Shown here piece after piece: positions 19,400 to 28,509 of a stretch of 64,000 nucleotides of DNA; the stretch's first letter is position 1; every line of letters begins with the position of its first letter. The DNA is taken from assembly GCA_007748055.1 (NCBI GenBank), contig CP036279.1, forward strand, positions 3,596,001 to 3,660,000, given 5' to 3'. The notes beneath the pieces are model-generated. The model was not told where the DNA came from and searched no databases. It saw only the letters and a list, made by a program, of their open reading frames with translations. Origin of the DNA: Kolteria novifilia (GTDB lineage Bacteria; Planctomycetota; Planctomycetia; Kolteriales; Kolteriaceae). The translations under genes and the position numbers were made by a program.

Positions 19400-20707
19400 A
19401 TGGTATTGAAGACGACAACCTGGGCGTGGCTGGTCTGGTTCACCGTCACGCTCTTCGCGACCTATCAGTTCCTCATCCAGATGTCCTTCAGCGTGCTGCA
19501 AGCTCCCATCAAGCACGATCTCGGGCTTAGTGGCGGAACCGTCAGCCTCGTCGCGGCGCTCTACGCGATCACGCTCGGCATCATGCAGATCCCCGTCGGC
19601 CTGATGCTCGACCGAATCAGCTCACGTCGGCTCATCACGCTGGCCAGCGCCGCGCTAGCGCTCGGTTGTGCCCTCTTCGGCCTCGCGCACACTGTTCCGC
19701 TGGTCGCCGCCGGATGGATCCTCGCGGGGATCGGGTCCGCGTTCGCGTTCGTCTCGGCGGCGTACCTGATCCGCGCCTGGTTTCCTAGACGCCGTTTCGC
19801 CCTCGTCCTGGGATTGACGCAAGGGGTCTCCGCCGTCGTCGGCGCGGGGTTTGGAACGGTCTTGGTTTCCGATCTCTTGCGGCGGCACTCCTGGAATGAA
19901 ATCCTGCTGATCGCTTCGGGCATGGGGCTGCTCGTCGTGCTGCTCGCCGCCACCGTGATTCGCCAACGCCCGCCGATGGAGGAACTGTCCGGCGACCACT
20001 CTCCTCCGAAGAGCAAGCCGCGGCGTTCCGTCTTTCAGTCACTCGACGAGGTCTTCGATCGTCCGCAGATCCTGCTCGTCGCCCTCTTCGCGGGAACGAC
20101 GTTCGGAAACCTCGTCGGTTTCGGCGGGCTATGGAACGTCACTTGGGAAGATGCCGGTTGGGGGCATGCCCTTCCCGACGCGGCGGAGCTCAATGCGATG
20201 CTCTGGATCGGATTCGGTATCGGAGCGGTAGTGATCGGATGGTTCTCCGACTGGATTGGTCGTCGGCAGTTGGTCGCCTTTTGGGGAGCGATGCTGGCGT
20301 TGGTCGCCAACGTCTTTTTGGTGATCCTGCCGTTCCACTATGCTCCCTGGTTCCTGTTCGCCGTCATCTTCGTGCAGGGGTTCGCCTGGGGAGTCTCCCC
20401 TCTCTGCTACGCCCTGGTCTGCGAGAACGCCCCGCGCCGGGTTCATGGGATCGGGATGGCGATCGTCAACATGGTGGCATTTCTGTTCGGCTCGCTCCTA
20501 CAGCTCACGCCGGGCGTCATCCTCGGGAGTGTCGCCGAGCCGTCGCGGCTGGAGCTTCGCAACGCCCTGCTCCCCTTCGTGATCATCAGCGTTCTCGCGG
20601 TCGTGATCTCGGGCCTGCTGATCCGGGAGACACGCTGCGAACCACTCCTCGACGAGAGCGATTGGCGCAGCGGCATCAAGAGTCGCGCTTCATCCTTCAA
20701 GCCCTGA
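19400..20707 (+). CDS. Major facilitator superfamily transporter
   Basis: 435 aa with about twelve hydrophobic helices. The MFS signature between helices 2 and 3 is GLMLDRISSRRLITLAS, and its second-half echo is GWFSDWIGRRQLVAFWG. A basic cytoplasmic loop (about 195-225) separates the two six-helix halves. The sequence resembles the D-glucarate/oxalate-type or general ACS-like MFS branches, but no substrate can be assigned. It lies downstream of two sulfatase genes on the same strand, compatible with uptake of a carbohydrate breakdown product. The start has only a weak GAGC upstream. Confidence 0.85.
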   Translation: MVLKTTTWAWLVWFTVTLFATYQFLIQMSFSVLQAPIKHDLGLSGGTVSLVAALYAITLGIMQIPVGLMLDRISSRRLITLASAALALGCALFGLAHTVPLVAAGWILAGIGSAFAFVSAAYLIRAWFPRRRFALVLGLTQGVSAVVGAGFGTVLVSDLLRRHSWNEILLIASGMGLLVVLLAATVIRQRPPMEELSGDHSPPKSKPRRSVFQSLDEVFDRPQILLVALFAGTTFGNLVGFGGLWNVTWEDAGWGHALPDAAELNAMLWIGFGIGAVVIGWFSDWIGRRQLVAFWGAMLALVANVFLVILPFHYAPWFLFAVIFVQGFAWGVSPLCYALVCENAPRRVHGIGMAIVNMVAFLFGSLLQLTPGVILGSVAEPSRLELRNALLPFVIISVLAVVISGLLIRETRCEPLLDESDWRSGIKSRASSFKP

Positions 20708-20765
20708 TCGCCCCGGCGGGTTGTGGTCTGTTCCGATTTGAAGGTTGTGTTGATCTCTCCACGCG

Positions 20766-20873
20766 TTGGCACTGGCTGACCAGCAGCCAGTGGCACCCAA
20801 CGCTTCGGTCGAGTCGTGCACTCCTTCCCGCGTTCTCTTGGGTGCCATGCCCACGCTCGTCGCGCGCATGCGG
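20766..20873. repeat. REP-type doublet (two palindrome families together)
   Basis: CACTGGCTGACCAGCAGCCA then GTGGCACCC is followed about 40 bp later by TTGGGTGCCATGCCCACGCT. The same two palindromes occur as a pair, in either order, at 48869-48966, 51239-51333 and 58551-58633. Confidence 0.65.
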
Positions 20874-20940
20874 GGGGACGCGTTGGGTTCGGCAAAGTTC
20901 CATGTGAAAGACGGGCAGTCGCACTCATTGTCGCGTTCGT

Positions 20941-21468
20941 TCAGTGTCGCGGCGCGTCGATGGGGGCGTCGATCAACTCGGAGATGACCTCGGCGAAGAC
21001 GAAGGACTCGCGTTCCTGCGTCCCAGTTCGATCACGCAGGTATTCACGCCAGTAGAGCAAGTCGTGGTAGGGACCATCGTTGGTGAAGACCCCGTCGCCG
21101 AAGAAGCGAAAGAGCTTCATCTCCGATTCGTCCTTGAGACGCAGGCCGACGGTGAAGCAATCGAGGCTGTCGTGCGCCACCGAGGTGATCGTCCCTGGCG
21201 AGAGGTCGTCGTACCCATAGATGATCGCCCGCACCCGCTTGAAGGAGATGGTCTTGCGAAACCGCAGGAGCCAGAGGTAGCGTCGGGTGATGAAGATCTT
21301 CTCGCGTTTGGGGTCGATGGTGACCCACTTGAGCATTGTCCCCAGCGTCAGGATGGTGAAGGTCCACCCCGTCGACGCCACGACCTTCCCCTTCACTTCC
21401 TTCACTCGCGGACAGATCGAAAAGAGATGAAGCATGAGGGGCTCGTTGACTTCTGTTGATCGCTTCAT
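20941..21468 (-). CDS. Hypothetical protein beside the interrupted ATPase gene
   Basis: 175 aa from ATG 21468; the frame is open to 21555. I do not recognise the family. Visible features are a hydrophobic strand-rich stretch (KVVASTGWTFTILTLGTMLKWVTID), then RRYLWLLRFRKTISFKRVRAIIYGYDD and a C-terminal helix, with no signal peptide. The layout resembles a small PH-like or membrane-associated domain, but this is only an impression. It lies 157 bp downstream of the interrupted ATPase gene on the same strand, so both may have formed one transferred unit. Confidence 0.5.
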   Translation of the reverse strand: MKRSTEVNEPLMLHLFSICPRVKEVKGKVVASTGWTFTILTLGTMLKWVTIDPKREKIFITRRYLWLLRFRKTISFKRVRAIIYGYDDLSPGTITSVAHDSLDCFTVGLRLKDESEMKLFRFFGDGVFTNDGPYHDLLYWREYLRDRTGTQERESFVFAEVISELIDAPIDAPRH

Positions 21469-21625
21469 CCAAATGTGAACTACGTATGGCGGTAACGAAG
21501 ATGGTTCGAGAGCGCGCAAACAATTCTTGTCAGTTGCGCGGAAGCGTCTGAGCAACGACGAGGACAGATTCCCTTGCGTGCTATATTGCTTTCTCCATGT
21601 AATGAGATCGCATTCAGGCCAAACA

Positions 21626-22678
21626 CTACAACGAGTCTTTGGCTTCGAGCAAGAGCTTTTCCTCTGGATTGTCAGGAATATTGCTCGCTCTGTTTCTGAT
21701 CTCTTCGAAGGCCAAAATAGGAACTGACCTAAGCTTGTCTCTTGCCTTTGTGCTCCAAAGATCGATCTCGGTAAACTTTCCTTGAAGTTTCCTCATGGAT
21801 GCGTAGCACCCTATGTCGATCATGAATGCTCGGTAAGTTCCCTCGCGATGCTTGTGAGGTAACGCGCTCGCTACTTGATGTATGATCCGGTAGTCCAGCA
21901 GGCGGTAAAGCAGTTCACGAACTTCATCATTATCTCTTAGTAGCTTCTCTGACACCAAAAATGCAGCATGCTTCCTGTCCATGCAGAAGCTCTTGACCAA
22001 GTAAATACCAGACAACAATGCGTCTTGCTCTTGTGCTTCACAGTCACTCTTTAGTTCTTCAATTCGCCGTTCAAACGTCTCTAAGCTATGCGAACGCACG
22101 TCGTCCTTGCCGATCCGTCCATCGTTTGCAGACACGTTGTCCACGACTTCGAGGAATGAAGAAAGGCAGTCTCGAGGGACTCCGCCACCCGCGAGGACCA
22201 GACGCCGGAAACCGTCGCCTTTAAATAGCCCGTCGATATCCTCTTTAGACATTCCAGATAGCGCTCCGAATTCGTGCAGGATATCCCGGAACTGCCGCTC
22301 TGTTTTTGATATATTCTCAAGCGTGAAGTCGACGTCAATTGGTTGGTAGTCGTGCCTGGCTTGCGCTCCCGTGGGCTGTCCTTGGCGGTCCACATAGAGA
22401 ACGCTTGAGTGCCGAAGAGTCGCGACCTTGAAGTACATTGGAAGGTCTTTGCACAATCGATGTACGTAGTCCATCACGTGCGGTTGATCAACCCTTTTTA
22501 GATGATAGAAGTCATCAATCTGTACGAACACTGCTTTGACATCGCTCGAAAGCCTAAAGAACTCCCTTATTTTCTCCTTGAGAGGAGGGAGGAGTGAGTG
22601 AAGCGATGTAGCCTTGTTGTCATGCTGCCTGTATTCTCGTTCGACGGCATCTCGTTGTTTTGATGTGGAAATTCTTAA
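21626..22678 (-). pseudogene. C-terminal part of P-loop ATPase gene split by an ISL3 element
   Basis: This segment carries the second half of an ATPase whose first half is at 24253-24773. Excising the insertion and one target duplicate joins both halves in one frame of 521 codons: LSLLR followed by ISTSKQRDAVEREY. The Walker B strand is here (AVFVQIDDFYHL), followed by a sensor-like ATLRHSSVLY. Base composition is clearly more AT-rich than neighbouring genes, and it uses codons such as TTA, AGA and ATA. Family unknown: an AAA/STAND-like or ORC-like ATPase. As it stands the product cannot be made intact. Confidence 0.8.
22671..22678. repeat. Target-site duplication (left) of the ISL3 element
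   Basis: ATTCTTAA directly abuts the left end of the insertion sequence and recurs at 24253-24260. Eight-base duplications are typical of the ISL3 family. Confidence 0.9.
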
Positions 22679-24252
22679 GCCTCGTCTTCAGAATTTGTGG
22701 GTCGATGGTGGCTCGGGGAGGTTGCCGAGATTGTGATAGAGAGCGTATTTGAGGGTGCTGGGGTCGCGAAAGCCGTAGGAGCGGCGGGTCGTCAATTTGA
22801 CCTTCAGATTCATTCCCTCGACGGCGCCCGCGGAAATCTCTCCTTTTGCCTCGAACCAATTGAAGATCTGCTCGGCGTGACGCTCGAGGGTTCGTGCCAG
22901 GTTGCGCATCGGTTCGATCCGTGTGCTCAAGGCCCGATCGAGCCACTCCTGGAAGAAGGATCCGATCCGCCAGGGAGCCTTGTAGTCCCAAAGCCGCTGG
23001 AAGTCTTCCTTCATCAGGTAGCACTTGACCGTCCTGAGGTTGTGCGTCAACAACTCGTTGAGACGAAGGACCTCCTTGCGTTTGAGGTTGCCGCGACGCT
23101 TGAGCAGCAGCCAACGCGTCCGCTTGAGCACCTCGAAGCCCTTGCGTTTGAGTTCGCGTGCCTCCTGGGCCCGCACCTTGTCGATCGCCTTGTTGAACAA
23201 CTGCATGATGTGGAAGCGGTCGAGAATGTGCAGGGCCCCATTGGCCTCGCGAGCGATGACCGACAGGTAGGCTTTCCACATGTCGCTGCAGATGTACTTC
23301 AGCCGCTCGGTTCGCCGCCTGCCGAAGAAGCGAAAGAAACGACCGAGCGTCTCCTTGGTCCGGTCTTGCCCGACCCAAAGCAGACGACGCGATCCGCGGT
23401 CGATCTGATAGACCAGGGTGAAGTACTGATGCCCCTTGCGGTAGGCGACCTCGTCGATGCCGATCGCCTCGATCCCTTCCAGCTCGCGATGGCGGATTCC
23501 CCAGCAAACCGCCATTTTCACCGCACGAAAGACGGTGTGCCAACTCGTGCCGAAGATCTCGGCGGTCTCACGCCAGCTCAAGCGTTTGGCCCAACGGGCC
23601 AGGAACCATTGGAAGCTCGACGTCGTTCGCTCCTTGCCCGACGCCCAGGGAATGCGTTCCACCTTCACCCCGCAAGCAGGGCATGCGACCCGCCGCGCCG
23701 CGTAGACGAACCAGACCGCCAGGCCCCACAACGGCACGTGCTGAAAACGGCGTTCCGGCAAGTGGTCGTACGTGCCGCCACGATTCCCGCAACCCGAACA
23801 GATCGGCCGGCTGCGACGCCGTGGGCGAACCCGAACCAGCAGTCCCTCTTTCGACGAATCGGCCCAAGCCGCCGATTCGTAGACGAAACTCCCGTGACGC
23901 TCCAAGGCGTTGAGGATAACCTGAAGTCGCATCCCGTCTCTCGCGGCTGGCGTTTGAAGAAGTCCTTGCAAACTCCATCATGCGCCCCTCGAGAGCGGGA
24001 TGCTCTTTTTTGGCCTCCTGCCGACTTCTCTCCTTTCCGCTTGACCAGTGGAACATCCTCCCCGCCAACGGCCAAGGAGGAGTCTTTGCCGGGCGACCGA
24101 AGCCGAGCCACGATGGCGAGGATGCAGGGCGAGCGAAGCGAGAAGACCAGGCAAAGCAGCAGCCGGACGCGGCCCTTGGCATACGGCGGTAACCTCCACT
24201 ACCAAGCGGAACGGAGAATACACTCACCACCCACAGATTTGGCAATAGAGCC
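22679..24252 (-). mobile_element. ISL3-family insertion sequence, 1574 bp
   Basis: The ends are defined by the eight-base direct repeat ATTCTTAA on both sides. Terminal inverted repeats of about 26 bp match at 17 positions: right end inward GGCTCTATTGCCAAATCTGT, left end inward GCCTCGTCTTCAGAATTTGT, both then GGGT. One transposase gene fills the element on the minus strand. The stretch from the transposase start to the right end (about 320 bp) has no gene. The element disrupts an ATPase gene, and the exact target duplication suggests a fairly recent insertion. Confidence 0.9.
22688..23932 (-). CDS. ISL3-family transposase
   Basis: 414 aa from ATG 23932 (MRLQVILNALERHGSFVY, the usual ISL3 beginning); the frame stays open to 23971. 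Two zinc-binding pairs lie near the N-terminus (CSGCGNRGG and CPACGVKV). A helix-turn-helix follows (SWRETAEIFGTSWHTVFRAV). The DDE catalytic core reads GIDEVAYRKGHQYFTLVYQID, then YICSDMWKAYL, then GAVEGMNLKVKLTTRRSYGF. Length and motifs are complete, so the enzyme may be active. The stop lies ten bases inside the left end. Confidence 0.95.
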   Translation of the reverse strand: MRLQVILNALERHGSFVYESAAWADSSKEGLLVRVRPRRRSRPICSGCGNRGGTYDHLPERRFQHVPLWGLAVWFVYAARRVACPACGVKVERIPWASGKERTTSSFQWFLARWAKRLSWRETAEIFGTSWHTVFRAVKMAVCWGIRHRELEGIEAIGIDEVAYRKGHQYFTLVYQIDRGSRRLLWVGQDRTKETLGRFFRFFGRRRTERLKYICSDMWKAYLSVIAREANGALHILDRFHIMQLFNKAIDKVRAQEARELKRKGFEVLKRTRWLLLKRRGNLKRKEVLRLNELLTHNLRTVKCYLMKEDFQRLWDYKAPWRIGSFFQEWLDRALSTRIEPMRNLARTLERHAEQIFNWFEAKGEISAGAVEGMNLKVKLTTRRSYGFRDPSTLKYALYHNLGNLPEPPSTHKF

Positions 24253-24773
24253 ATTCTTAATAGTGAAAGGGTTCCCTCTGCCGCCGGCGTGGCGGCATTC
24301 ATGGAGAGTTTTGAGTTTCCTGATTCAGAAGACTCTGACTCAGTCGTGTGCCGGACCGCCTGGGTCTGGTTGTCCTGTTGATTCCGGAGAAGCTGGAGAT
24401 CGTTGCGGATTTGATCGATCAGATCTTTAATCTTCTTCTTTCGCCCGAACCAACTCTTTCTTCTTTCGTGCAACTCTTTGAATAGAGCGTCAAGGATCTC
24501 GATCAGAACGTTGGGGAAAGAATGGGCTTTGAAGTCTTCGCAGTTGATGTAGACTTTCCGGATGTCTTTTGGCAATTGTTTGGCGCTGTGGTGAAGGAGC
24601 AACGTTTTCCCACAACCTCTTCTTCCGAAAACTGCGTGATTCTGCCGCGCGGACACGTCGGTGAGCGAGTGCCCTACATCGATGTATGGGATTGTCTTCG
24701 GGCCCTCACGCTGAACTCTAATCGACTCGAGTATCGTACTCCGCAGCTTTTGAATGTCTTCGGGAGCGGTCAA
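24253..24773 (-). pseudogene. N-terminal part of P-loop ATPase gene split by an ISL3 element
   Basis: 173 codons up to the insertion. Walker A is VFGRRGCGKTLLL (residues 48-60), after a lead of EDIQKLRSTILESIRVQ that matches the start of AAA/ORC-like ATPase domains. A charged segment follows (KSWFGRKKKIKDLIDQIRND). Translation of this half now runs into the insertion sequence and stops at 23568, giving a chimeric 401-residue frame. The eight-base duplicate at 24253-24260 encodes the junction. AT-rich like its other half. A role in defence or DNA processing is possible but unsupported. Confidence 0.8.
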
Positions 24774-25189
24774 GTTCTCACCTCGGTTGTGATCATCACG
24801 TTGTCTTGAAACGGCTGTTTGAATGATTGAGTGAACTCGGCACCGATGGGTCTCGCCGTCCTTGATGGCTTCCTCGATCGACGCTCCAAGGTCACGTATT
24901 GATCGTGCAGAGGCAACGGCAAACTGGTTGATAGGTTCGTTTCAAGGCAGTTGTCGATAGTGGAAGCAATTGCGTCCGACGCGCCTCCTGGGAGTCCCTC
25001 GAAACGTTCTTTCTGTCAGTGGCGTAACTCCTCTTGTCCCGAAACGCCGGCATCCGCTATCCGCGAAAGCGAGTACTACATTGCGTGGCCGTTCTTCCGC
25101 ATTGTTGGAACCACTTAATGATAGCGACGTTCCTTGGCTGTTGGCAATGGCGCAGAAGCGTCATTCACGCTGAGTGGCCGTGATTCCGC
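24774..25189. other. AT-rich intergenic region upstream of the split ATPase
   Basis: 416 bp of the same lower-GC character as the ATPase gene. It should contain that gene's promoter, but no convincing -35/-10 pair was singled out. Short plus-strand frames (for example 24970-25173) have no ribosome site or recognisable motif. Confidence 0.5.
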
Positions 25190-26584
25190 TCACCAGTCGT
25201 ACATGAACGCGGCGCCGATGTAGTCGTCGTTGTCTTGGTAGAACTGCCCGTAGGGCGACTTGCCGGAGTAGACCTCCAGCGCGATCCGGGCGGCGTGGCG
25301 GTTACGCATCTTCATCCACATCCAGCCGATCTGGAAGGTGAGGTTCGCGGTGTATTCCTGATCCGAGCGGACGTCCATGTCGAACGCCGCGAAGGGTTGC
25401 CCCTTGAGGCCCGTCGAACGCTGCTTGGCCCATTCGAGCCCCCAGTCGTAGCGGTCGATCTTTCCTTCGATCTCGTCGCTGGTGATGAACGAGAACCCCG
25501 CCTGGCCGTAGAGTCGAAGCTGGTTCCAGAAGCGGTACGACAACCCGAAGACGATCTCGTCCCGCACGTGCGGCACCTGCAGGCGCCCCGTCTTCTCGTA
25601 GTACTCGTCGCCCATGTGGGTGCTGGTGTGCTCGTAGGAGATCTTCGCTTGCCAGTTCCCCTTGGCGTACGTCAACGGGATGCCGGCGCGGAAGTCGCTC
25701 GTCTTCAGGAGCCGCTGCTCGTTGAAGCGAGTGAAGACCGCCGCGAAGCCGTCGAGCTGAATCCCCTCGAAGACCGTTCCCTCGGGGGCGAACCGGATGA
25801 GGCCGAACTCGCCACCGATCGCGGTATCGATCGTGTTCTCGTCGTTGGCGTTGTTGAATTTGCCGTACATCCGCGGCGCCCGTTGGTTGGCCATGGGCGG
25901 TTGCCATAGAAGTCCGGTAGGGAGAAAGTCACACCGCAACGGCCGGCTCCACAGCAAGCTGCACGCGTCGGCGTCGGAGTAGGTTTCGCACAACGGAGGC
26001 CCGACATCCTGCCCCATCTCGGGCGTCGGGATCGTTCGCGGGTAGTCCTCGAAATGGACCGGCTCGAGCACCCAGGTGTTCTCGGTCAGCGGCCGGTTGA
26101 TCACGTTCTCCGCCGCGTAGGAAGCGATCGGTCGGTATTCGAGGACCGCGCCGTCGGAAGCGAGCATCGGCGGTTCCGCGGTCATGGGCTCCATCGCCCG
26201 CATCGCCTCCGGTTCCTCGACTTGCGAGATGACCGGAAAGGGAGCCGGGGCCTCGGACGGTTCCTTGCTCAGTTGCTCGACGGTCTCCATGTCGCTAAAG
26301 GCCGGGCCGTCGGGATCGCGCTGTTCTTCGAAGACCTCCACTGACGGAAGGGTGCGATAGGATGGGAACCGGGGCGGCGTGCGTGGCAACGTTTCCGCCT
26401 CGGCCGCGTCGAGCGGCAAGATGCTTGGCGGAAGGGATTGTTGAGCGGGGGCGACGCTTGGTAAGAAAGTCAGCGCCATGGCGGAAAGGATGACCTTTCC
26501 CCATCCTGGCCCACCCGAAGGCGGCGTGCCCTGCCCCGATGTCCTCGGAGGAAGACTCAAGGGCGTTCGTCCCATGCGATCCAT
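25190..26584 (-). CDS. DUF1207 outer-membrane beta-barrel-like protein
   Basis: 464 aa from ATG 26584, with GAGGT eight bases upstream; a GTG at 26593 is possible. A hydrophobic export signal lies at about 34-50 (ILSAMALTFLPSVAPAQQ), followed by a Pro/Glu-rich linker of 150 residues. The DUF1207 domain occupies the second half: PRMYGKFNNANDENTIDTAI, GLSYRFWNQLRLYGQAGFSF, GQPFAAFDMDVRSDQEYTAN, ending in KSPYGQFYQDNDDYIGAAF. Alternating aromatic strands indicate a beta-barrel in the outer membrane. Function unknown; frequent in planctomycetes. Confidence 0.85.
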   Translation of the reverse strand: MDRMGRTPLSLPPRTSGQGTPPSGGPGWGKVILSAMALTFLPSVAPAQQSLPPSILPLDAAEAETLPRTPPRFPSYRTLPSVEVFEEQRDPDGPAFSDMETVEQLSKEPSEAPAPFPVISQVEEPEAMRAMEPMTAEPPMLASDGAVLEYRPIASYAAENVINRPLTENTWVLEPVHFEDYPRTIPTPEMGQDVGPPLCETYSDADACSLLWSRPLRCDFLPTGLLWQPPMANQRAPRMYGKFNNANDENTIDTAIGGEFGLIRFAPEGTVFEGIQLDGFAAVFTRFNEQRLLKTSDFRAGIPLTYAKGNWQAKISYEHTSTHMGDEYYEKTGRLQVPHVRDEIVFGLSYRFWNQLRLYGQAGFSFITSDEIEGKIDRYDWGLEWAKQRSTGLKGQPFAAFDMDVRSDQEYTANLTFQIGWMWMKMRNRHAARIALEVYSGKSPYGQFYQDNDDYIGAAFMYDW

Positions 26585-26794
26585 GCAACCCACCTCGATG
26601 ATCCGGCGTTTGGCGCGCGAGGTCGACCGTCCCTTTCGAGGCGATCTTCCGAAGCGCTCCGAAACGAGCGTCCGCGACTTCCTTCTGTATCGGATCGCCG
26701 GAATTCCGGGGAATAGCCGATTCTGCCGGTTTCCCCAAATTCATCAGTCTCTCTGGATAGACGGGGACCCGAGGTCGGATTGGAGCGTGAGAGC

Positions 26795-28210
26795 CTAGGA
26801 GGGATGGGAGTGACGGAACATGCGGTTAGCAAAGGAGATCTGGCGTGACCTCGCCGCGCAAGCCACCCAAAGGACGCAGCTCGCCAGCCCGCATCCCGCC
26901 GAGGGGACGAGTAGGAGTTCCATCGGCAGTCGAAAACGGGCCGAGGTGATGATCAGGCTGTGGACCATCGTCAGCACCACCGCCGCGACAATGACCGGGA
27001 GCCAGTCGCGCCAACGATCCCGAGCACGCCACATTCCCAATAGGGCCAACGAGGCGAGCGCAAGGTAACTGGCTCGGTACGGCCAGAGGTACGAACGTGG
27101 ATTCGTCGGGTCGAACCAAAACCAGCAGCCGAGCCGCGTCGCGCACAGACCAACGTAGTGCCACGGATCAGTGCCCAATTGGTGCCACGCGAGTTCGCGA
27201 AAGCGGTCCATCCGCTCGAGCTCGGTCGGCAGCGCCTGGAGCTCGCCAATCGCTTCCGCGGAGAGGAGCGAGTTGACGCTTCGCGAACGTCGCCGGGCCT
27301 CGGCCGCCAGCGACAGGGCCCTTCCGGGATGCCACGTCCGCAGCAGGCGTCGAGCATCCTCCCTCGCGACGGGGAGCTTGTCGGTTCCCGCGGAGATTGC
27401 GTTGTTTCCCTGCCAGAAGACGAACCAAAAGGTGCTCTTGATCGGCACAAAACGCCCATGAACGAGCCGGTTTCGCACCAGCCAGGGCGAAACCCCGGCC
27501 GCGATCGCCAAACCGATGAGGCACACCGCGCCGACACCACGCCATGCTCGGCGGGTGACACGTTCGACGACGAGCAGCCCCAACAGCGAGAGCGCGACCG
27601 CGCCGAGGATCGGATCGGTCAGTTGCCCGCCGATGCCGCCAAGAGCGAGACCGACGCCGCCCCACCCTGCCCCTCGGCGGCAGGCCTCGGTCGAGAGCAC
27701 CATCAGCGCCAGCCAGCCGAGGTTCCACGTCACCGCCTGGACGTGAGTTGCCCCGACCAAGAATGGAGGATAGAGCGTCGCGACCGCCGCCGTGAGTAGG
27801 CCAACCGTGAGACTCCCCGTCAGTCGCTTCGCTAGGAACCCCATCCCGATCGCCGTCAGCGCGGAGACGAGGGCCTGGATCGCGAGGACCGCGGCGAAGG
27901 CGGTTGGGGACTCAACCCCGAAGATCAGGTAGCTGCCCGCGAGCAGGTAAGGCACCAGCGGCGCCTGGTGGCTCGAGAGGTCCCCCCGCAGGTCCGGGCC
28001 AAAGAAGTTGTAGCGAAAACCGTCGCCGAGCGCCAGCGAGCGGGCGATCGAGGCATGCTCGTGATGGGCAGTCTCGACTCCTCGTTGATGAGCCCCCAGC
28101 AGGCCGATGGCGCTCACGCGAAGTCCGAACGCGGCCAGGAACAGTAGCGTCCAAGCGGCGGCCTCCTTGCAAGGACGGGCGAGCAGCGGGCTTCCCACGA
28201 CGCGGTCCAA
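26795..28210 (-). CDS. Glycosyltransferase family 39-like integral membrane protein
   Basis: 471 aa with ten or more hydrophobic helices. The first lumenal loop carries HHEHASIARSLALGDGFRYN and LSSHQAPLVPYLLAGSYLIF, the layout of ArnT/PMT-type lipid-linked sugar transferases. Later landmarks are WLVRNRLVHGRFVPIKSTFWFVFW and a final ITSARFRLPMELLLVPSAG near the C-terminus. Such enzymes move a sugar from a polyprenyl carrier onto lipid or protein at the outer face of the inner membrane. No neighbouring sugar operon identifies the substrate. Confidence 0.8.
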   Translation of the reverse strand: MDRVVGSPLLARPCKEAAAWTLLFLAAFGLRVSAIGLLGAHQRGVETAHHEHASIARSLALGDGFRYNFFGPDLRGDLSSHQAPLVPYLLAGSYLIFGVESPTAFAAVLAIQALVSALTAIGMGFLAKRLTGSLTVGLLTAAVATLYPPFLVGATHVQAVTWNLGWLALMVLSTEACRRGAGWGGVGLALGGIGGQLTDPILGAVALSLLGLLVVERVTRRAWRGVGAVCLIGLAIAAGVSPWLVRNRLVHGRFVPIKSTFWFVFWQGNNAISAGTDKLPVAREDARRLLRTWHPGRALSLAAEARRRSRSVNSLLSAEAIGELQALPTELERMDRFRELAWHQLGTDPWHYVGLCATRLGCWFWFDPTNPRSYLWPYRASYLALASLALLGMWRARDRWRDWLPVIVAAVVLTMVHSLIITSARFRLPMELLLVPSAGCGLASCVLWVACAARSRQISFANRMFRHSHPS

Positions 28211-28300
28211 GGTCGACTTCTCCCCAATCCCTCGAAGGATGCTGGAACGGCCACGACCTGGATGGTAAGTGTGGAACAGTTTTGCACAAGAGGGGTTTCG

Positions 28301-28459
28301 CAGTCCGTTGATCTAAGCGGGCCAATGCGAGAAGGAGCCATGTTGGCCAAGGTCAAGGAGAAGAATCGGACGCGAATCGGTCGATTCGTCGAGTTATTTG
28401 GACGCCGAGATTGGCCAAAAGGGCCGTTCGCGGCCGGCAGCGAATCGATCAACGGACTA
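28301..28459 (+). repeat. 158-bp MITE-like element, copy B
   Basis: Full-length copy, inverted relative to copy A at 7036-7194. It begins CAGTCCGTTGATC and ends GATCAACGGACTA, giving 12-bp perfect inverted ends. On the plus strand it holds the short frame beginning MLAKVKEKNRTRIGRF and ending SESINGL, preceded by GAAGGAGCC. It lies directly upstream of the Nudix gene and downstream of the divergent glycosyltransferase start, so it may influence their promoters. Confidence 0.8.
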
Positions 28460-28509
28460 TCAATCAATCCCCCTATTTCGTCACTTCCCCGCAGGAACAC
28501 GACATCTCC

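Noticed and set aside
22697-24430. 577-codon plus-strand frame opposite the transposase
   Set aside because: It is antisense to a complete ISL3 transposase and crosses the insertion boundary, so openness comes from high GC.
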